A DNA stretch of 64,000 nt from Halomonas daqiaonensis (GCF_900109725.1 NZ_FOBC01000005.1:97457-161456); one strand, 5' to 3'; shown: positions 26,523 through 36,197, counted from the stretch's first letter. Notes: generated by a model not told the origin, from the sequence alone. Translations and numbers: made by a program.

Positions 26523-27326
26523 CTATCCGGAACAATCCACCGGGCTTGCGGCGCGATAGGTCGCCAGGGCCTCTTCCATGGCCTGCTGCAACGCCTTGAT
26601 ACGCGAGCCGTGGGCCGGGTGAGTAGAGAGGAACTCGGGGGGCTGGCCACCGCCGGCGGCTGCCATGTTGCGCCACAGCGCCACACTCTGTTGCGGGTCG
26701 AACCCCGCCCGAGCCATGATCGCCAGACCCATCAGGTCGGCCTCCTCCTCGTGGGCACGGCTGAACGGCAGACTGATGCCGAGCCGGGCGCCGAGGCCCA
26801 GGGCCTGCATCAGTTGCTGTCCTCCCAGCTCTCCCTCGCCCAACAGCCCCACCAGCAGCAGCACGGCCTTGATGCCGAGCTGTTGGGTGAGACGCTCGTT
26901 ACCGTGGTCGGCCAACACATGGGCGACCTCATGGCCAATCACCGCCGCAAGTTGGGCCGGAGTTTTGGCCACGCGCAACAGGCCGGCATGCACACCGATG
27001 CGCCCCCCCGGCAGGGCAAAGGCGTTGGGGGAGGAATCCTCGAAGACAGCGACTTCCCATGTCTCGGGCAGGTCCGCGTCCGGGTAGCGCGCCTCGGCGG
27101 CAGCCACCACTTCCCGGGCCACGCACTGCACCCGGCGGTTGACGGCCGCGTCGCGTGAAACCGGCTGGCGCTGACGCAGCTGGTCGAAGGCGTCCTCGCC
27201 CATCTGGGCCATCAGGGTGTCCGGCACCAGAACCAGTTGGGAGCGCCCGGTCGGTGTCTCCTCGCAACCGGCCAGCGGTACCAGGGACAGCATGAACAAC
27301 AGGCGCAACAGGAATCTTTGACGCAT
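26523..27326 (-). CDS. M48 family metalloprotease lipoprotein (LoiP/YcaL-like)
   Basis: A 267-residue zinc protease. A lipoprotein signal peptide ends in the lipobox LAGC (Cys21), so it is predicted to be lipid-anchored on the periplasmic side. The zinc motif HEVAH is at 132-136 and the third ligand is in EEEADLMG. LPGGRIGVHAGLL and a C-terminal STHPAHGSRI motif complete the M48 pattern. It probably degrades misfolded envelope proteins. It lies on the same strand downstream of the two exported unknown proteins, separated by about 140 bp. Confidence 0.92.
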   Translation of the reverse strand: MRQRFLLRLLFMLSLVPLAGCEETPTGRSQLVLVPDTLMAQMGEDAFDQLRQRQPVSRDAAVNRRVQCVAREVVAAAEARYPDADLPETWEVAVFEDSSPNAFALPGGRIGVHAGLLRVAKTPAQLAAVIGHEVAHVLADHGNERLTQQLGIKAVLLLVGLLGEGELGGQQLMQALGLGARLGISLPFSRAHEEEADLMGLAIMARAGFDPQQSVALWRNMAAAGGGQPPEFLSTHPAHGSRIKALQQAMEEALATYRAASPVDCSG

Positions 27327-27468
27327 CGCATCCTCCCTCTCGTCGGTGGACCGAGCCGATTAGCCTAGCCCGCCTGACCGAAGGAGGAAACGCCCCTCCC
27401 CTAACAACTCATTAATCACACCTGACGCGTTGCGACATGCCGGCGAGTCGTTGCTCGTCCTTCAGGGA

Positions 27469-28464
27469 TTACTGAAGCTCGCCGTTGACGTAGATGTCCG
27501 CATTCGCCGGTTGGTCAAGCGTGATTTGTGGACGCTTCCCGTAGACGCGAAAACCGTCTGCGGCTCCGACGACGCGTCCCTCGGCGCGATTGCCGCTGAC
27601 GCTATCGTTGGCCTGTATCGAGACTTCCTTCCCGTCCAGGCGTCCGCTTACCTGTTCCAGCCTTCCCCCGTCTGAAATCGTATAGTCGGTTCCGCCACGG
27701 GTGTCGCGGCCGCTGATGACGATTGTGTAGAATGGCTGTCCGTTGACATAGACATCGGCGTTCCCAGGATCGTGAAGCAGTATCCCCGGCATCTCGCCGA
27801 AGACGCGGAAGCCGTCAGCGGCACCGCCGACATGGCCCTTCGCAAAATTACCCTCGACCGTGTCATTTCCCTGAATCGAAACTTGGCGACCATCAAGCGT
27901 TCCGCTGACCTGCTCGAGATTTCCGCCGCCCGAGATCGCATATCCCGTACCGCCGGACGTATCGCGGCCACTGATGACGATAGTGTGCTCGACGCGCTGC
28001 GCTGATTGCCTGGTTTCCGGTCCGGACGTTCTGAAGGTAATCCAGCAGCAGCCGGCATGCTCGTCAAAACCCGCCAGCGGACCGGTGTTCGGGTACTCGA
28101 CGTATACCTTGTACTCCTCATCCTCACTCAATTCTCCGGATGGTACGGTGTGTTCGAGCAGCAGCATGCCGGTCGCATAGCCCCTGCCGGTGGTCAGCCC
28201 CTTGCCGCGCGTTTTCTCATAGGTATAGACGGTGTTTCCGCTCTCGACGTGCGTTATCTCGAGCTCGATCCTCTTTACGTTCGGGTTGCAGTTGGAACCT
28301 CCCTTTGCAGTTGCCTGTATGGTCGGGGTTATCGACGTGACTTCCCCCTGCTCCGGACTAACGATTTCTGGTGCACAGAATTCCGCCCATGACGGTGACG
28401 CGAACAAGAACAATGCCGCAAAAATGGCAATACCCGTCAGCGGGATTCTCTTAGAGGTCACCAT
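27469..28464 (-). CDS. Exported protein of two 86-residue repeats, function unknown
   Basis: From the ATG at 28464 (AGGAGG 6 bp upstream) there are 331 residues. A signal peptide occupies 1-29 (FASPSWA/E). Residues 30-155 form a four-cysteine domain with an Ig/fibronectin-like feel (PEIVSPEQGEVTSITPTIQA). Two tandem repeats follow at about 160-245 and 246-331, roughly two thirds identical by eye; each starts TIVISGRDT and ends NADxYVNG. The repeats are Gly/Asp-rich and look like beta strands. No known family is recognised. The protein is presumably periplasmic or released. The gene codes for fewer high-GC codons than its neighbours in places, which hints at acquisition but is not measured. 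Confidence 0.8.
   Translation of the reverse strand: MVTSKRIPLTGIAIFAALFLFASPSWAEFCAPEIVSPEQGEVTSITPTIQATAKGGSNCNPNVKRIELEITHVESGNTVYTYEKTRGKGLTTGRGYATGMLLLEHTVPSGELSEDEEYKVYVEYPNTGPLAGFDEHAGCCWITFRTSGPETRQSAQRVEHTIVISGRDTSGGTGYAISGGGNLEQVSGTLDGRQVSIQGNDTVEGNFAKGHVGGAADGFRVFGEMPGILLHDPGNADVYVNGQPFYTIVISGRDTRGGTDYTISDGGRLEQVSGRLDGKEVSIQANDSVSGNRAEGRVVGAADGFRVYGKRPQITLDQPANADIYVNGELQ
27472..27987 (-). repeat. Two direct 258-bp coding repeats
   Basis: Segments 27730-27987 and 27472-27729 encode the first and second 86-residue units of the exported repeat protein. The proteins match at about 58 of 86 positions by eye. The duplication is in frame and old enough for many substitutions. Confidence 0.8.
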
Positions 28465-28678
28465 TTCCGTATCCTCCTGAGATTTCCGATCCTTACATCG
28501 GTCGCGTCGAGGGCTGGCGAGCAGCCGCTTATGCACCTCACTTACGGGCTCGGGCTCGGCCATCGTACAGTCGACCGACTCGTGGGGCGCATATGTTGCC
28601 AGCATAGAACCGGCGACGGACATCATCCAGCCCGCTCACCCAATGGGCAGGCCGGCGCCAGCGCTGCTCGCAGCAGGC

Positions 28679-29563
28679 CTACGGCCACTGTGCCGATGCG
28701 ATCCGCCACGTCCCCTCGAGGCGTACCAGCCCTACCTTGGCCGACAAGCTTTCGCCAGTTCCGGAGCGCAGTTTCAAGGTCACACGGACACGACGTTCCG
28801 CATCTGCCGCCACCAGGGGCTCCACCCTGCCGATCTCGTATTCGGAGGCCAGTCCCACCGGACCGTCGTCACCATCCATCAGGAAACGCGAGACAGACCC
28901 GCCGACGCTTAGAGCGGACCAATACTGCCGCAACATAGCCTCGGGGTCCTCCGCCTGGCCACCGTCGTCAGCTACGACAAGAACCGGGCGCGGCGCCGGC
29001 TCCTCCACTGCGCCGTACCATCCCGCGTCGCTTTCGCCGCAGCGGAAGGTGCGGGCTTGCCGGTCCGCCACCTCGCGGGCCAAGGTGTTGGCCTCGGGGG
29101 CGGCCCCTGCATCGACGAAGCCCACCATACAGCTTTGGCCATCGGGGCTTGCCGCGACAGTGCTCACCACAAGCACTTGTCGCTCCTGTCCGCCGCCGGA
29201 GACCAACCATCGGTGGATTGTCGCGAACGCCTGCCCATCTGCGAGGCGCCATTCCACGGTGTCGATCACCTGGTTGAAGCCGGCGAAGCTCTCCCATGGG
29301 CCCATCGTATCCATGAGGCCGTAGTCGAGCGACATGCGGCCGTCGTCGTCGGCGACAAGAACCTTGTTCGTGCCATAACCAGCGCATTCAAGACGCGCCC
29401 ATGCACCAGGCTCGTCAGCTGCCGACCGGTCGAGGACAGAGCATTCCGAATTCCATTCGATGGTGGAGTACTGGCTCGATACCTCCTGAGCCGCTGTCGG
29501 CGAGGCCAGGACCGCGATAGCCGCGCCAGCAACGCCGACCCGTACCGTGTCGCCAATGCGCAT
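28679..29563 (-). CDS. Exported protein of unknown function
   Basis: A 294-residue protein beginning at the ATG at 29563, with GAGGAG upstream. It has a signal peptide (MRIGDTVRVGVAGAAIAVLASPTAAQ). The first half carries C-x-V-L-D and RLECAGYG...VLVADDDGRMSLDYG, faintly like DUF1176-type periplasmic proteins. The last 90 residues (AMLRQYWSALSV...VRLEGTWRIASAQWP) look like a small NTF2-like domain. Both resemblances are weak. It lies 214 bp upstream of the two-repeat exported protein on the same strand, so they may be related in role. No function is assigned. Confidence 0.75.
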   Translation of the reverse strand: MRIGDTVRVGVAGAAIAVLASPTAAQEVSSQYSTIEWNSECSVLDRSAADEPGAWARLECAGYGTNKVLVADDDGRMSLDYGLMDTMGPWESFAGFNQVIDTVEWRLADGQAFATIHRWLVSGGGQERQVLVVSTVAASPDGQSCMVGFVDAGAAPEANTLAREVADRQARTFRCGESDAGWYGAVEEPAPRPVLVVADDGGQAEDPEAMLRQYWSALSVGGSVSRFLMDGDDGPVGLASEYEIGRVEPLVAADAERRVRVTLKLRSGTGESLSAKVGLVRLEGTWRIASAQWP

Positions 29564-29975
29564 GAATTTCTCCTCAGCTCGGGTTAGTGGCACCTATCAT
29601 CCACACCGAAGAAAGCGAGGTGATTTCCGCCTTCGGCGATGTTTCACTGACCAACTGATCATCGAAAGGGTCTCAGGCCCGACGCTGAAGCGCCTGGCCG
29701 GGGGAAAGAGTATCTTGCCGCGCTGCTTGAGTGTTTTGCAGGCCAGGGAGGAAGGCTGGCAGATCTTACCCATCATAACTACCCCAAGCACCCAAGGTTG
29801 AGATCCGCCGCCTTTGTCGCAAGGCCAGGCCTTCAAGGCCAAGAGCGTGACAGCTTGCCTTCAAGGCGCTGCCTCGCTCGCTCACGCTCTGGATGATCTG
29901 GCTGCTGCCCTTCGAGGCGTCGTAGGCAGGTCCTGATGGTGTAGTCCGCGCCAGCGCGACTTGGCGGTTTTCTGC
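29564..29975. other. 412-bp intergenic region with no recognisable gene
   Basis: Short open frames on both strands lack ribosome binding sites and family features. A palindromic GGCCTTCAAGGCC lies around 29827-29839 and a second AGGC/GCCT-rich stretch follows. It presumably holds the promoter of the downstream exported protein. I see no insertion sequence end. Confidence 0.5.
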
Positions 29976-30830
29976 TCAAGCTCCCGGCGATGCGCTCGCC
30001 ATATTGCGCAGATGCCAATAATGGCGCAGCACGGCATCGTTGATGGTCCGCTCCTGCTCAAAGGCGCTAGGAGTGGGGCAGAACAGCGTGACACCGAGAC
30101 GCTGTTTGCCGATATCCGTGGTGGCAAGGGTCACACGAGGGTGGGGTTCGGCGATATTGATGCCGCTTTGCTTCCTGATCTGCGCGCTGTAGCGTTGGGC
30201 CAACTCGGCATGCGGGGCGTGCAGCGTCGCCATCTCGTGCTCCAGAGCCGGCAGCACAGATCGCATGTCCACGTCGGACTCCAGAACGACGCAGACTTCG
30301 AGATATACCCACTTCTTGAAGAAGTTCTGATTCTGGACCGGTGTGGTCAGGAAAACACTGTTGGGCACCACGATGGTCTTGCCTGAGTATTCAAAGCGTC
30401 CCACGGGCCCGCCGATTTCCTGGAGGGTCGTTGCTAGCATGGTCTCGTCGACCACCTGGCCGCGCAGATTGCCTATCTCGACCCAGTCTCCGATCTCGAA
30501 AGGCTGGTTGACGACGCGCAGGACGGTGCCCGACAGACAGAGAATCAGTTCCTTGGTCGCGATCACCAACGCGACGGCGAAGGCAGTGATGGACAACGCG
30601 AAGGCGTGAAGGGAAGGCAGCCAGATCAGCACCAGGCCGGCCAGGGCGAGGACCACGGTGACATTCCGGGTGCGGGCCAGCCACGCACGGCGGTAATCGG
30701 ACAGAATCTCTTTCCGGCCGCGTATGACGCGCACCGCGAGGATGCGCAAGGTGGCGAGAAAAGCCACCAGCGCAACCGAACTCACGACACGGTTGCTCAG
30801 TAGTTCCACCCAGAAAAAATCTTCAGCCAT
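29976..30830 (-). CDS. Small mechanosensitive channel, MscS family
   Basis: A 284-residue MscS-type protein with three N-terminal membrane helices (about 10-30, 55-75, 80-100). The pore helix region is altered from the textbook glycine/alanine pattern (SITAFAVALVIATKELILCLSG), followed by the beta domain (RVVNQPFEIGDWVEIGNLRGQVVDE). FEYSGKTIVVPNSVFLTTPVQN and the C-terminal mixed domain complete the fold. The start is the ATG at 30830, with AGGAG about 12 bp upstream; a TTG at 30860 is an alternative. It is the second MscS-family gene in the window, the other being mscK. Confidence 0.88.
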   Translation of the reverse strand: MAEDFFWVELLSNRVVSSVALVAFLATLRILAVRVIRGRKEILSDYRRAWLARTRNVTVVLALAGLVLIWLPSLHAFALSITAFAVALVIATKELILCLSGTVLRVVNQPFEIGDWVEIGNLRGQVVDETMLATTLQEIGGPVGRFEYSGKTIVVPNSVFLTTPVQNQNFFKKWVYLEVCVVLESDVDMRSVLPALEHEMATLHAPHAELAQRYSAQIRKQSGINIAEPHPRVTLATTDIGKQRLGVTLFCPTPSAFEQERTINDAVLRHYWHLRNMASASPGA

Positions 30831-31021
30831 GGCGGTTTGGCTCTCCTCCTTGCAGATCAATGGTCAGACATGACCATGGCACAAGCGACGCTGCGGCGTC
30901 GATCGGCGGAAAGCTCAGTTCGACTCGGCCCTCAGCTTTCGGTCAGGAGCAAGCAACGATATGGCTGAGTAATGAAAATCAGTAGGGGGTCCAGATGGGG
31001 TGTTCTGGCTATCAGGCAAAG

Positions 31022-31046
31022 AAAAAGCCGCTGAAATCAGCGACTT
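31022..31046 (-). terminator. Rho-independent terminator of tRNA-Ser
   Basis: On the minus strand AAGTCGCTGA pairs with TCAGCGGCTT (one G-U pair) across a two-base loop, followed by a T-run. It begins 13 bp past the 3' end of tRNA-Ser. Confidence 0.8.
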
Positions 31047-31058
31047 AATCGATATTTG

Positions 31059-31146
31059 TGGCGGAGGGGGAGGGATTCGAACCCTCGAAGCCTTTCGACT
31101 TACACACTTTCCAGGCGTGCTCCTTCGACCACTCGGACACCCCTCC
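31059..31146 (-). tRNA. tRNA-Ser (anticodon GGA)
   Basis: An 88-nt tRNA with a long variable arm. The 5' acceptor GGAGGGG pairs with CCCCTCC, followed by G and an encoded CCA. The anticodon loop CTGGAAA reads GGA (serine, UCC/UCU codons). The T-arm has GGTTCGAATCC. It is followed by a terminator hairpin. Confidence 0.95.
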
Positions 31147-31263
31147 GCATTGTGGTTCTGGAGTCGGGCAGCCTAGCTTGCGCCGTGCCTTGTTCTCCAG
31201 AACGGCGAACATGGTATCGACTTAAGTCCGCGATTGCAAGCAGGTTTTCCTTCGATAGCCGGC

Positions 31264-31767
31264 TCAGCTTGCGGGCAGCACGGCGTAATCACCGCGAGCT
31301 TCCAGGCAGAGGGTGTCGCCGCACCAAAGCCGCTGAACCAGGGCAATCCGCCCCTTGTCACGCAGTTCCAAACGCTCCGCCAGCCGTGCCGTAGCATCCT
31401 CGGTGGCAGGCATGCAGACCAGGTGATAGTCGCCGGTTACGGGGGCCAGAAAGCGCTGAGTGGCCTCGGCCACCACCACGTCCCGGGCGAGGCCGTGACG
31501 TCGCAGCCAGAGGGTAGTCCAGCACCAGCCCAGCAGGGTGGTCTGTGCAACAAGCGCACCGCCGAAACCAGTGCCTTTGTCGTTCAGGCTGGGGGTGAGC
31601 GAAAGCGCCCAGGCCAGGCTATCGCCCTCGCGAGTCATCTCGCGGATGCCCAGCGTGGTGACCATGGGGATCGCCTCGCCGAGCCAGGAGAGGAACTGGT
31701 CCAGATCGTCCTCCTGGCCGGGAGCGGGCAGTGGCAAGCGGGGATGAGGAATCCCTATCTCTCGCAT
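31264..31767 (-). CDS. Thioesterase-like protein (YiiD C-terminal domain family, hotdog fold)
   Basis: A 167-residue protein matching the YiiD C-terminal thioesterase domain. MVTTLGIREM...DSLAWALSLTPSLNDKGTGFGGALVAQTTLLGWCW contains the family's characteristic LNDKGTxFGG block near residues 60-80. A hotdog acyl-thioesterase fold is expected. The substrate is unknown, and no acetyltransferase domain is attached, unlike E. coli YiiD. Confidence 0.8.
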   Translation of the reverse strand: MREIGIPHPRLPLPAPGQEDDLDQFLSWLGEAIPMVTTLGIREMTREGDSLAWALSLTPSLNDKGTGFGGALVAQTTLLGWCWTTLWLRRHGLARDVVVAEATQRFLAPVTGDYHLVCMPATEDATARLAERLELRDKGRIALVQRLWCGDTLCLEARGDYAVLPAS

Positions 31768-31797
31768 GATTCGGCTCCAGGCGTGATGGGGTAGGTG

Positions 31798-32361
31798 CTA
31801 TCGGGGAAGCATACGACCGTAACGTCCGTGATACTGCTCTAGGCGGAGCAGTTCCTGCTGACGAAAACGATAGTCGCGATAAAGGCTTCTCAGCTCCCGG
31901 TGCAGTTCCTGAATTTCGTCGCTCGCGACTTCCTCGTCATCCAACCGATGCTCGACGCGCTGGATCTGGCGTTCTAGTCCCTCCAGCTCGCTCTCTACCT
32001 CGTGGATAGCCAGGCCCTGGCGGTAGCTCTCCAGGAAATTGCCCTCGAGCAGTGCCGGGCAGACACCCCGGTAAGTTGCCCCGCGACGCCCCTCGCGATA
32101 GGCATTGGCCGGGGTACAGTAGTCAAGCAACCCCCGCTCCCTTCCCCGGTAGTAAGCCTCGGCGTCAGGCCGGATGCCATAGTCGGCACAGGCCTTGGCA
32201 TGCTCGAAGAGCCGAGCGCGCGGCTGGCCCTGGGTACCATCGATGCGTCCGAGTTCTTGCCAATTGGCGGTGCGGCATTCGCCCTCCGACAAGGTGGCGC
32301 AACCCGAGAGACTCAGGGCAAGCAGTATAAAGATGAGTGTCAGGAGATGGCGACGGGTCAT
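31798..32361 (-). CDS. DUF2799 family lipoprotein
   Basis: A 187-residue protein with a lipoprotein signal (MTRRHLLTLIFILLALSLSGC, Cys21) and the DUF2799 pattern: CRTANWQELGRIDGTQG, CADYGIRPDAEAYYRGRERGLLDYC and REGRRGATYRGVC. A C-terminal coiled coil (about 130-175, Glu/Leu/Arg heptads) follows. The function is unknown. I started at the ATG at 32361, where the signal begins; the open frame further upstream lacks coding character. Confidence 0.85.
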   Translation of the reverse strand: MTRRHLLTLIFILLALSLSGCATLSEGECRTANWQELGRIDGTQGQPRARLFEHAKACADYGIRPDAEAYYRGRERGLLDYCTPANAYREGRRGATYRGVCPALLEGNFLESYRQGLAIHEVESELEGLERQIQRVEHRLDDEEVASDEIQELHRELRSLYRDYRFRQQELLRLEQYHGRYGRMLPR

Positions 32362-32446
32362 GGCAAGCTTCCAGGCAGGCGTGCACCGCATAAAGGAGTC
32401 GCGCCCAGTATTGCCGGGCGACCAGGAAAGAGGAAACACCGATCGC

Positions 32447-33007
32447 TCAGTCCCAGTGCTCCACAAAATCGTCGATGTCATGTTCCGGCACCGGCTTGTG
32501 GCGCCCCCCCAGGGAACCCAGGTAGATGAAGGCCACGATCTCATCGTCCTCGGCAAGCCCCAGGCCCTTGTGCACTGCGGGATCGAAGACGTACTTGCCG
32601 CTGCGCCACATGGCACCGAGCCCCTGTGCATGGGCGGCAAGCAGGATAGCGTGGGCCGCGCAGCCAGCAGAGATCACCTGTTCGATCTTCGGCACCTTGG
32701 GGATGTCGGGGGTGACCTTGGCGATCACCGCGATGATCATGGGGGCACGAAGCGGCTTCTTGCGCGCCGCGTCGAGGACAGCGTCACCCGCGTGGGGATC
32801 CTCGCGAAACTCGGCCTCTGCAAATAGCTCGCCAAGCCGGGAGAGGCCCTCGCCGGAAAACTCGATGAAGCGCCAGGGACGCAGCTCCTTGTGATCAGGC
32901 GCGCGCAGGGCCGCCCGATACATGGCCTCGAGCTGCTCGGAGCTCGGCGGCGGGCTTATCAACTTGCCCATGGAGCTACGTTCGTGCAGCAGCGTCATCG
33001 CATCCAT
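32447..33007 (-). CDS. ydjA: Nitroreductase family protein YdjA
   Basis: A 186-residue FMN-dependent nitroreductase-fold enzyme. MDAMTLLHERSSMGKL and the RAPDHKELRPWRFI motif identify the YdjA subgroup. GLGAMWRSGKYVFDP near residue 135 and the IVAFIYLGSLGG strand fit the FMN pocket. Such small enzymes reduce nitro compounds or act as flavin dehydrogenases; the natural substrate is unknown. It lies downstream of queF by 43 bp on the same strand. Confidence 0.92.
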   Translation of the reverse strand: MDAMTLLHERSSMGKLISPPPSSEQLEAMYRAALRAPDHKELRPWRFIEFSGEGLSRLGELFAEAEFREDPHAGDAVLDAARKKPLRAPMIIAVIAKVTPDIPKVPKIEQVISAGCAAHAILLAAHAQGLGAMWRSGKYVFDPAVHKGLGLAEDDEIVAFIYLGSLGGRHKPVPEHDIDDFVEHWD

Positions 33008-33050
33008 GTCGCTCTCCTGTTCAGGTTAAGTCAGCACTCTACCCAAGCGG

Positions 33051-33887
33051 CTACTGGCGCGCCAGCCGCAGTGGCTCGGGCGGACACTCGCCGAGAGTGG
33101 CACGCCAGGGGCTGATGTCCAGCCCGCCGCGTCGCACATAGCGCGCCAGGACCAGCAGTCGTTGCGGCCGAGCTCGGGCCATCAAGTCCATGAAGATGTG
33201 TTCCACGCAATGCTCGTGGAAGTCCTGGTGCTGACGAAAGCCGATCAGGTAGCGAAGCAATCCCTCGCGATCAAGCTTGGGCCCCTGGTAGCGGATCAGC
33301 ACGCTGCCCCAGTCGGGCTGGCCGGTAACCGGACAGTTGGACTTGAGCAGGTGGGAGTGCAGTGTCTCCTCGACGATTGCTTCACCCACCCTCAGGTGCT
33401 CGACACTGGGCGTGTAGTCCGTGATCTCGATGTCCAGGTCATCCAGGCATTCGCCGGGTAGGCGACGCGGTGCCAGGGCCTCGTGATCGACGTCGAACAG
33501 CTCGACGGAGACCGCAGCCCCGGCGGCACGGGACAGGTCGGACACAAGGGTGTCGATGACCCGCTCACGGCCCCCGAAGCGAGTCTGGTTGAAGCCATTG
33601 AGATAGAGCTTCCAGGATTTCGACTCGATCAGATTCGGCGAGTCCGCCGGCAGACGGAAGCGCGCCACAGCGACCCGCGGCTTGCCGCGGGCATTGAGCC
33701 AGGAGACCTCGAAGGCGTGCCATTCGTCCTCGCCAACGAAGGGCAAGGCACCCTCCTCGATGCCCAAGGGCGCGCGGTTGGCATCGCGGACAATGGGATA
33801 GAGTAAGCCGGCGTCGTAGTGTTCGGGATAGACGGATTGCCGCCCCAGGGGCGCATGCTCGAGGGTGTCGGGTCGGTGATGGGTCAT
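33051..33887 (-). CDS. queF: NADPH-dependent 7-cyano-7-deazaguanine reductase (QueF)
   Basis: QueF reduces preQ0 to preQ1 in queuosine biosynthesis. The 278-residue size marks the two-domain (YqcD) form. The N-terminal tunnel-fold half has the QueF motif SKSWKLYLNGFNQTRF. The C-terminal half has the catalytic cysteine in SNCPVTGQPDWGSV, and HQDFHEHCVEHIFMDL carries the conserved His and Glu. Its ribosome binding site (AGGAGCTGAC) overlaps the end of yadH, so yadG-yadH-queF are likely co-transcribed. Confidence 0.96.
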   Translation of the reverse strand: MTHHRPDTLEHAPLGRQSVYPEHYDAGLLYPIVRDANRAPLGIEEGALPFVGEDEWHAFEVSWLNARGKPRVAVARFRLPADSPNLIESKSWKLYLNGFNQTRFGGRERVIDTLVSDLSRAAGAAVSVELFDVDHEALAPRRLPGECLDDLDIEITDYTPSVEHLRVGEAIVEETLHSHLLKSNCPVTGQPDWGSVLIRYQGPKLDREGLLRYLIGFRQHQDFHEHCVEHIFMDLMARARPQRLLVLARYVRRGGLDISPWRATLGECPPEPLRLARQ

Positions 33888-33888
33888 G

Positions 33889-34658
33889 TCAGCTCCTGAT
33901 GCCCTTGCCGCGTTCCAGCATCCAAAGGGCCATACCGAAGAGCATGGTGATGAAAGCGAGAATGGCTGCCAGTGCCCAGCCGACGGGGATGTCGGAGACC
34001 CCTAGGAAACCGTAGCGGAAGACATTGACCATGTAGAGGATGGGGTTGAGCATCGACACGCCCTGCCAGAAGGCCGGCAGCAGCGAGATGGAATAGAAGA
34101 CCCCGCCGAGGTAGGTCAGCGGCGTGAGCACGAAGGTTGGCACGATCGAGATGTCGTCGAACTTCTTGCCCAACAGGGCGTTGATGAAGCCGCCGATGGC
34201 GAACAGCGCCGCGGTGAGCACCACCACGAAGACCGTCAGCAGCGGATGCGCCACCTCGATCCGGGTGAAGAACAGCGACACCAGGGTGACGATCAGCCCC
34301 ACACCCAGGCCGCGGGCCATGCCGCCCAGCACGAAGCCGGTGAGAATCACCCAGTTGGGCATGGGCGAGACCATCATCTCCTCGATGGAGCGCTGGAACT
34401 TGTTGGAGAAGAAGGATGATGCCACGTTGGAGTAGCTGTTGGTGATCACCGCCATCATGATCAGCCCGGGAACGATGAAATCCATGTAGCTGTAGCCATC
34501 CATCTCGCCGATCCGCGAGCCGATCAGGTTGCCGAAGATGATGAAGTACATGGTCATGGTGATCGATGGCGGCAGCAGGGTCTGCGGCCAGATCCGCGTG
34601 AAGCGCTTGATCTCCTTGTGCACCAGGGTCCAGAGGGCGACGGCGATCTGGGTCGAGT

Positions 34659-34662
<4 letters not shown>
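33889..34662 (-). CDS. yadH: ABC-2 transporter permease YadH
   Basis: A 257-residue inner membrane protein with six predicted helices and the ABC-2 family motifs (DFIVPGLIMMAVITNSYSN, TPLTYLGGVFYSISLLPAFWQ, NPILYMVNVFRYGFLG). It pairs with the ATP-binding gene immediately upstream (ATGA overlap). YadGH-type exporters have no firmly known substrate. Confidence 0.93.
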
Positions 34663-35618
<956 letters not shown>

Positions 35619-35755
35619 GAGCGATCCAGTGGAAAGGAAGAGTCTCTGCGAAGAGCACGAATGATGGGGGTGACAGGGGGGAACTTCAAGCCGCCGCCAA
35701 GCGGAGAGAGGCGTCGGGAAAACAGCAGAGAGGGTACGAAGATGATACGAAAGGG

Positions 35756-35831
35756 TGGCGTCCCATAGGGGGTTCGAACCCCTGTTACCGCCGTGAAAGG
35801 GCGGTGTCCTAGGCCACTAGACGAATGGGAC
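35756..35831 (-). tRNA. tRNA-Glu (TTC), copy 3 in transcription order
   Basis: A 76-nt tRNA whose GTCCCAT/ATGGGAC acceptor is followed by G and an encoded CCA. The anticodon loop CTTTCAC reads TTC. It differs from the other two Glu copies only in the D-loop (TGGCCTAGG versus TGGTCCAGG on the coding strand). Confidence 0.95.
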
Positions 35832-35846
35832 ACAATAAGGGGGATA

Positions 35847-35920
35847 TGAAGCGGGAAACGAGATTCGATCGGACTCGCGTGCCAGCTCGTGACCCGAGCT
35901 TTGGCTCGCTAACGCGTTCA
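35847..35920 (-). pseudogene. Degenerate tRNA-Gly copy (first)
   Basis: The 3' 22 nt (T-arm and acceptor with CCA-like end) match tRNA-Gly with one mismatch. The rest shows only scattered similarity, and the anticodon arm is replaced by a tight CGAGC/GCTCG hairpin. It cannot fold as a normal tRNA. Confidence 0.65.
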
Positions 35921-35925
35921 ATTTT

Positions 35926-36000
35926 TGGAGCGGGAAACGAGATTCGAACTCGCGACCCTCGCCTTGGCAAGGCGATGCTCTACCACTGAGCTATTCCCGC
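35926..36000 (-). tRNA. tRNA-Gly (GCC)
   Basis: A 75-nt tRNA. The acceptor GCGGGAA pairs with TTCCCGC, followed by T and an encoded CCA. The anticodon loop TTGCCAA reads GCC. The T-arm is GAGTTCGAATCTC. Confidence 0.95.
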
Positions 36001-36023
36001 ACTCCGGTACCTGATGAGTCGAG

Positions 36024-36099
36024 TGGCGTCCCATAGGGGGTTCGAACCCCTGTTACCGCCGTGAAAGGGCGGTGTCCTGGACCACTAGACGAATGGGAC
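36024..36099 (-). tRNA. tRNA-Glu (TTC), copy 2
   Basis: A 76-nt tRNA, identical to the copy at 36296-36371 and one D-loop variant away from the copy at 35756. It has a TTC anticodon and an encoded CCA. Confidence 0.95.
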
Positions 36100-36117
36100 G
36101 CATAAGCTATTTAAGCT

Positions 36118-36192
36118 TGGAGCGGGAAACGAGATTCGACTGGGCCGTCACATCGGATCGTGACCCGAGCCTTGGCTCGATACCGCTTGTTC
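36118..36192 (-). pseudogene. Degenerate tRNA-Gly copy (second)
   Basis: The 3' 22 nt are identical to the intact tRNA-Gly, including CCA. Upstream the sequence diverges, and the anticodon arm is replaced by CGAGCC-AA-GGCTCG, a stem with no room for an anticodon loop. It resembles the degenerate copy at 35847-35920 strongly (shared TCGTGACCCGAGC core). Confidence 0.65.
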
Positions 36193-36197
36193 ACGCT

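Noticed and set aside
29564-29975. Transposase remnant between the exported protein and the small MscS gene
   Set aside because: Short frames on both strands gave no recognisable transposase segment.
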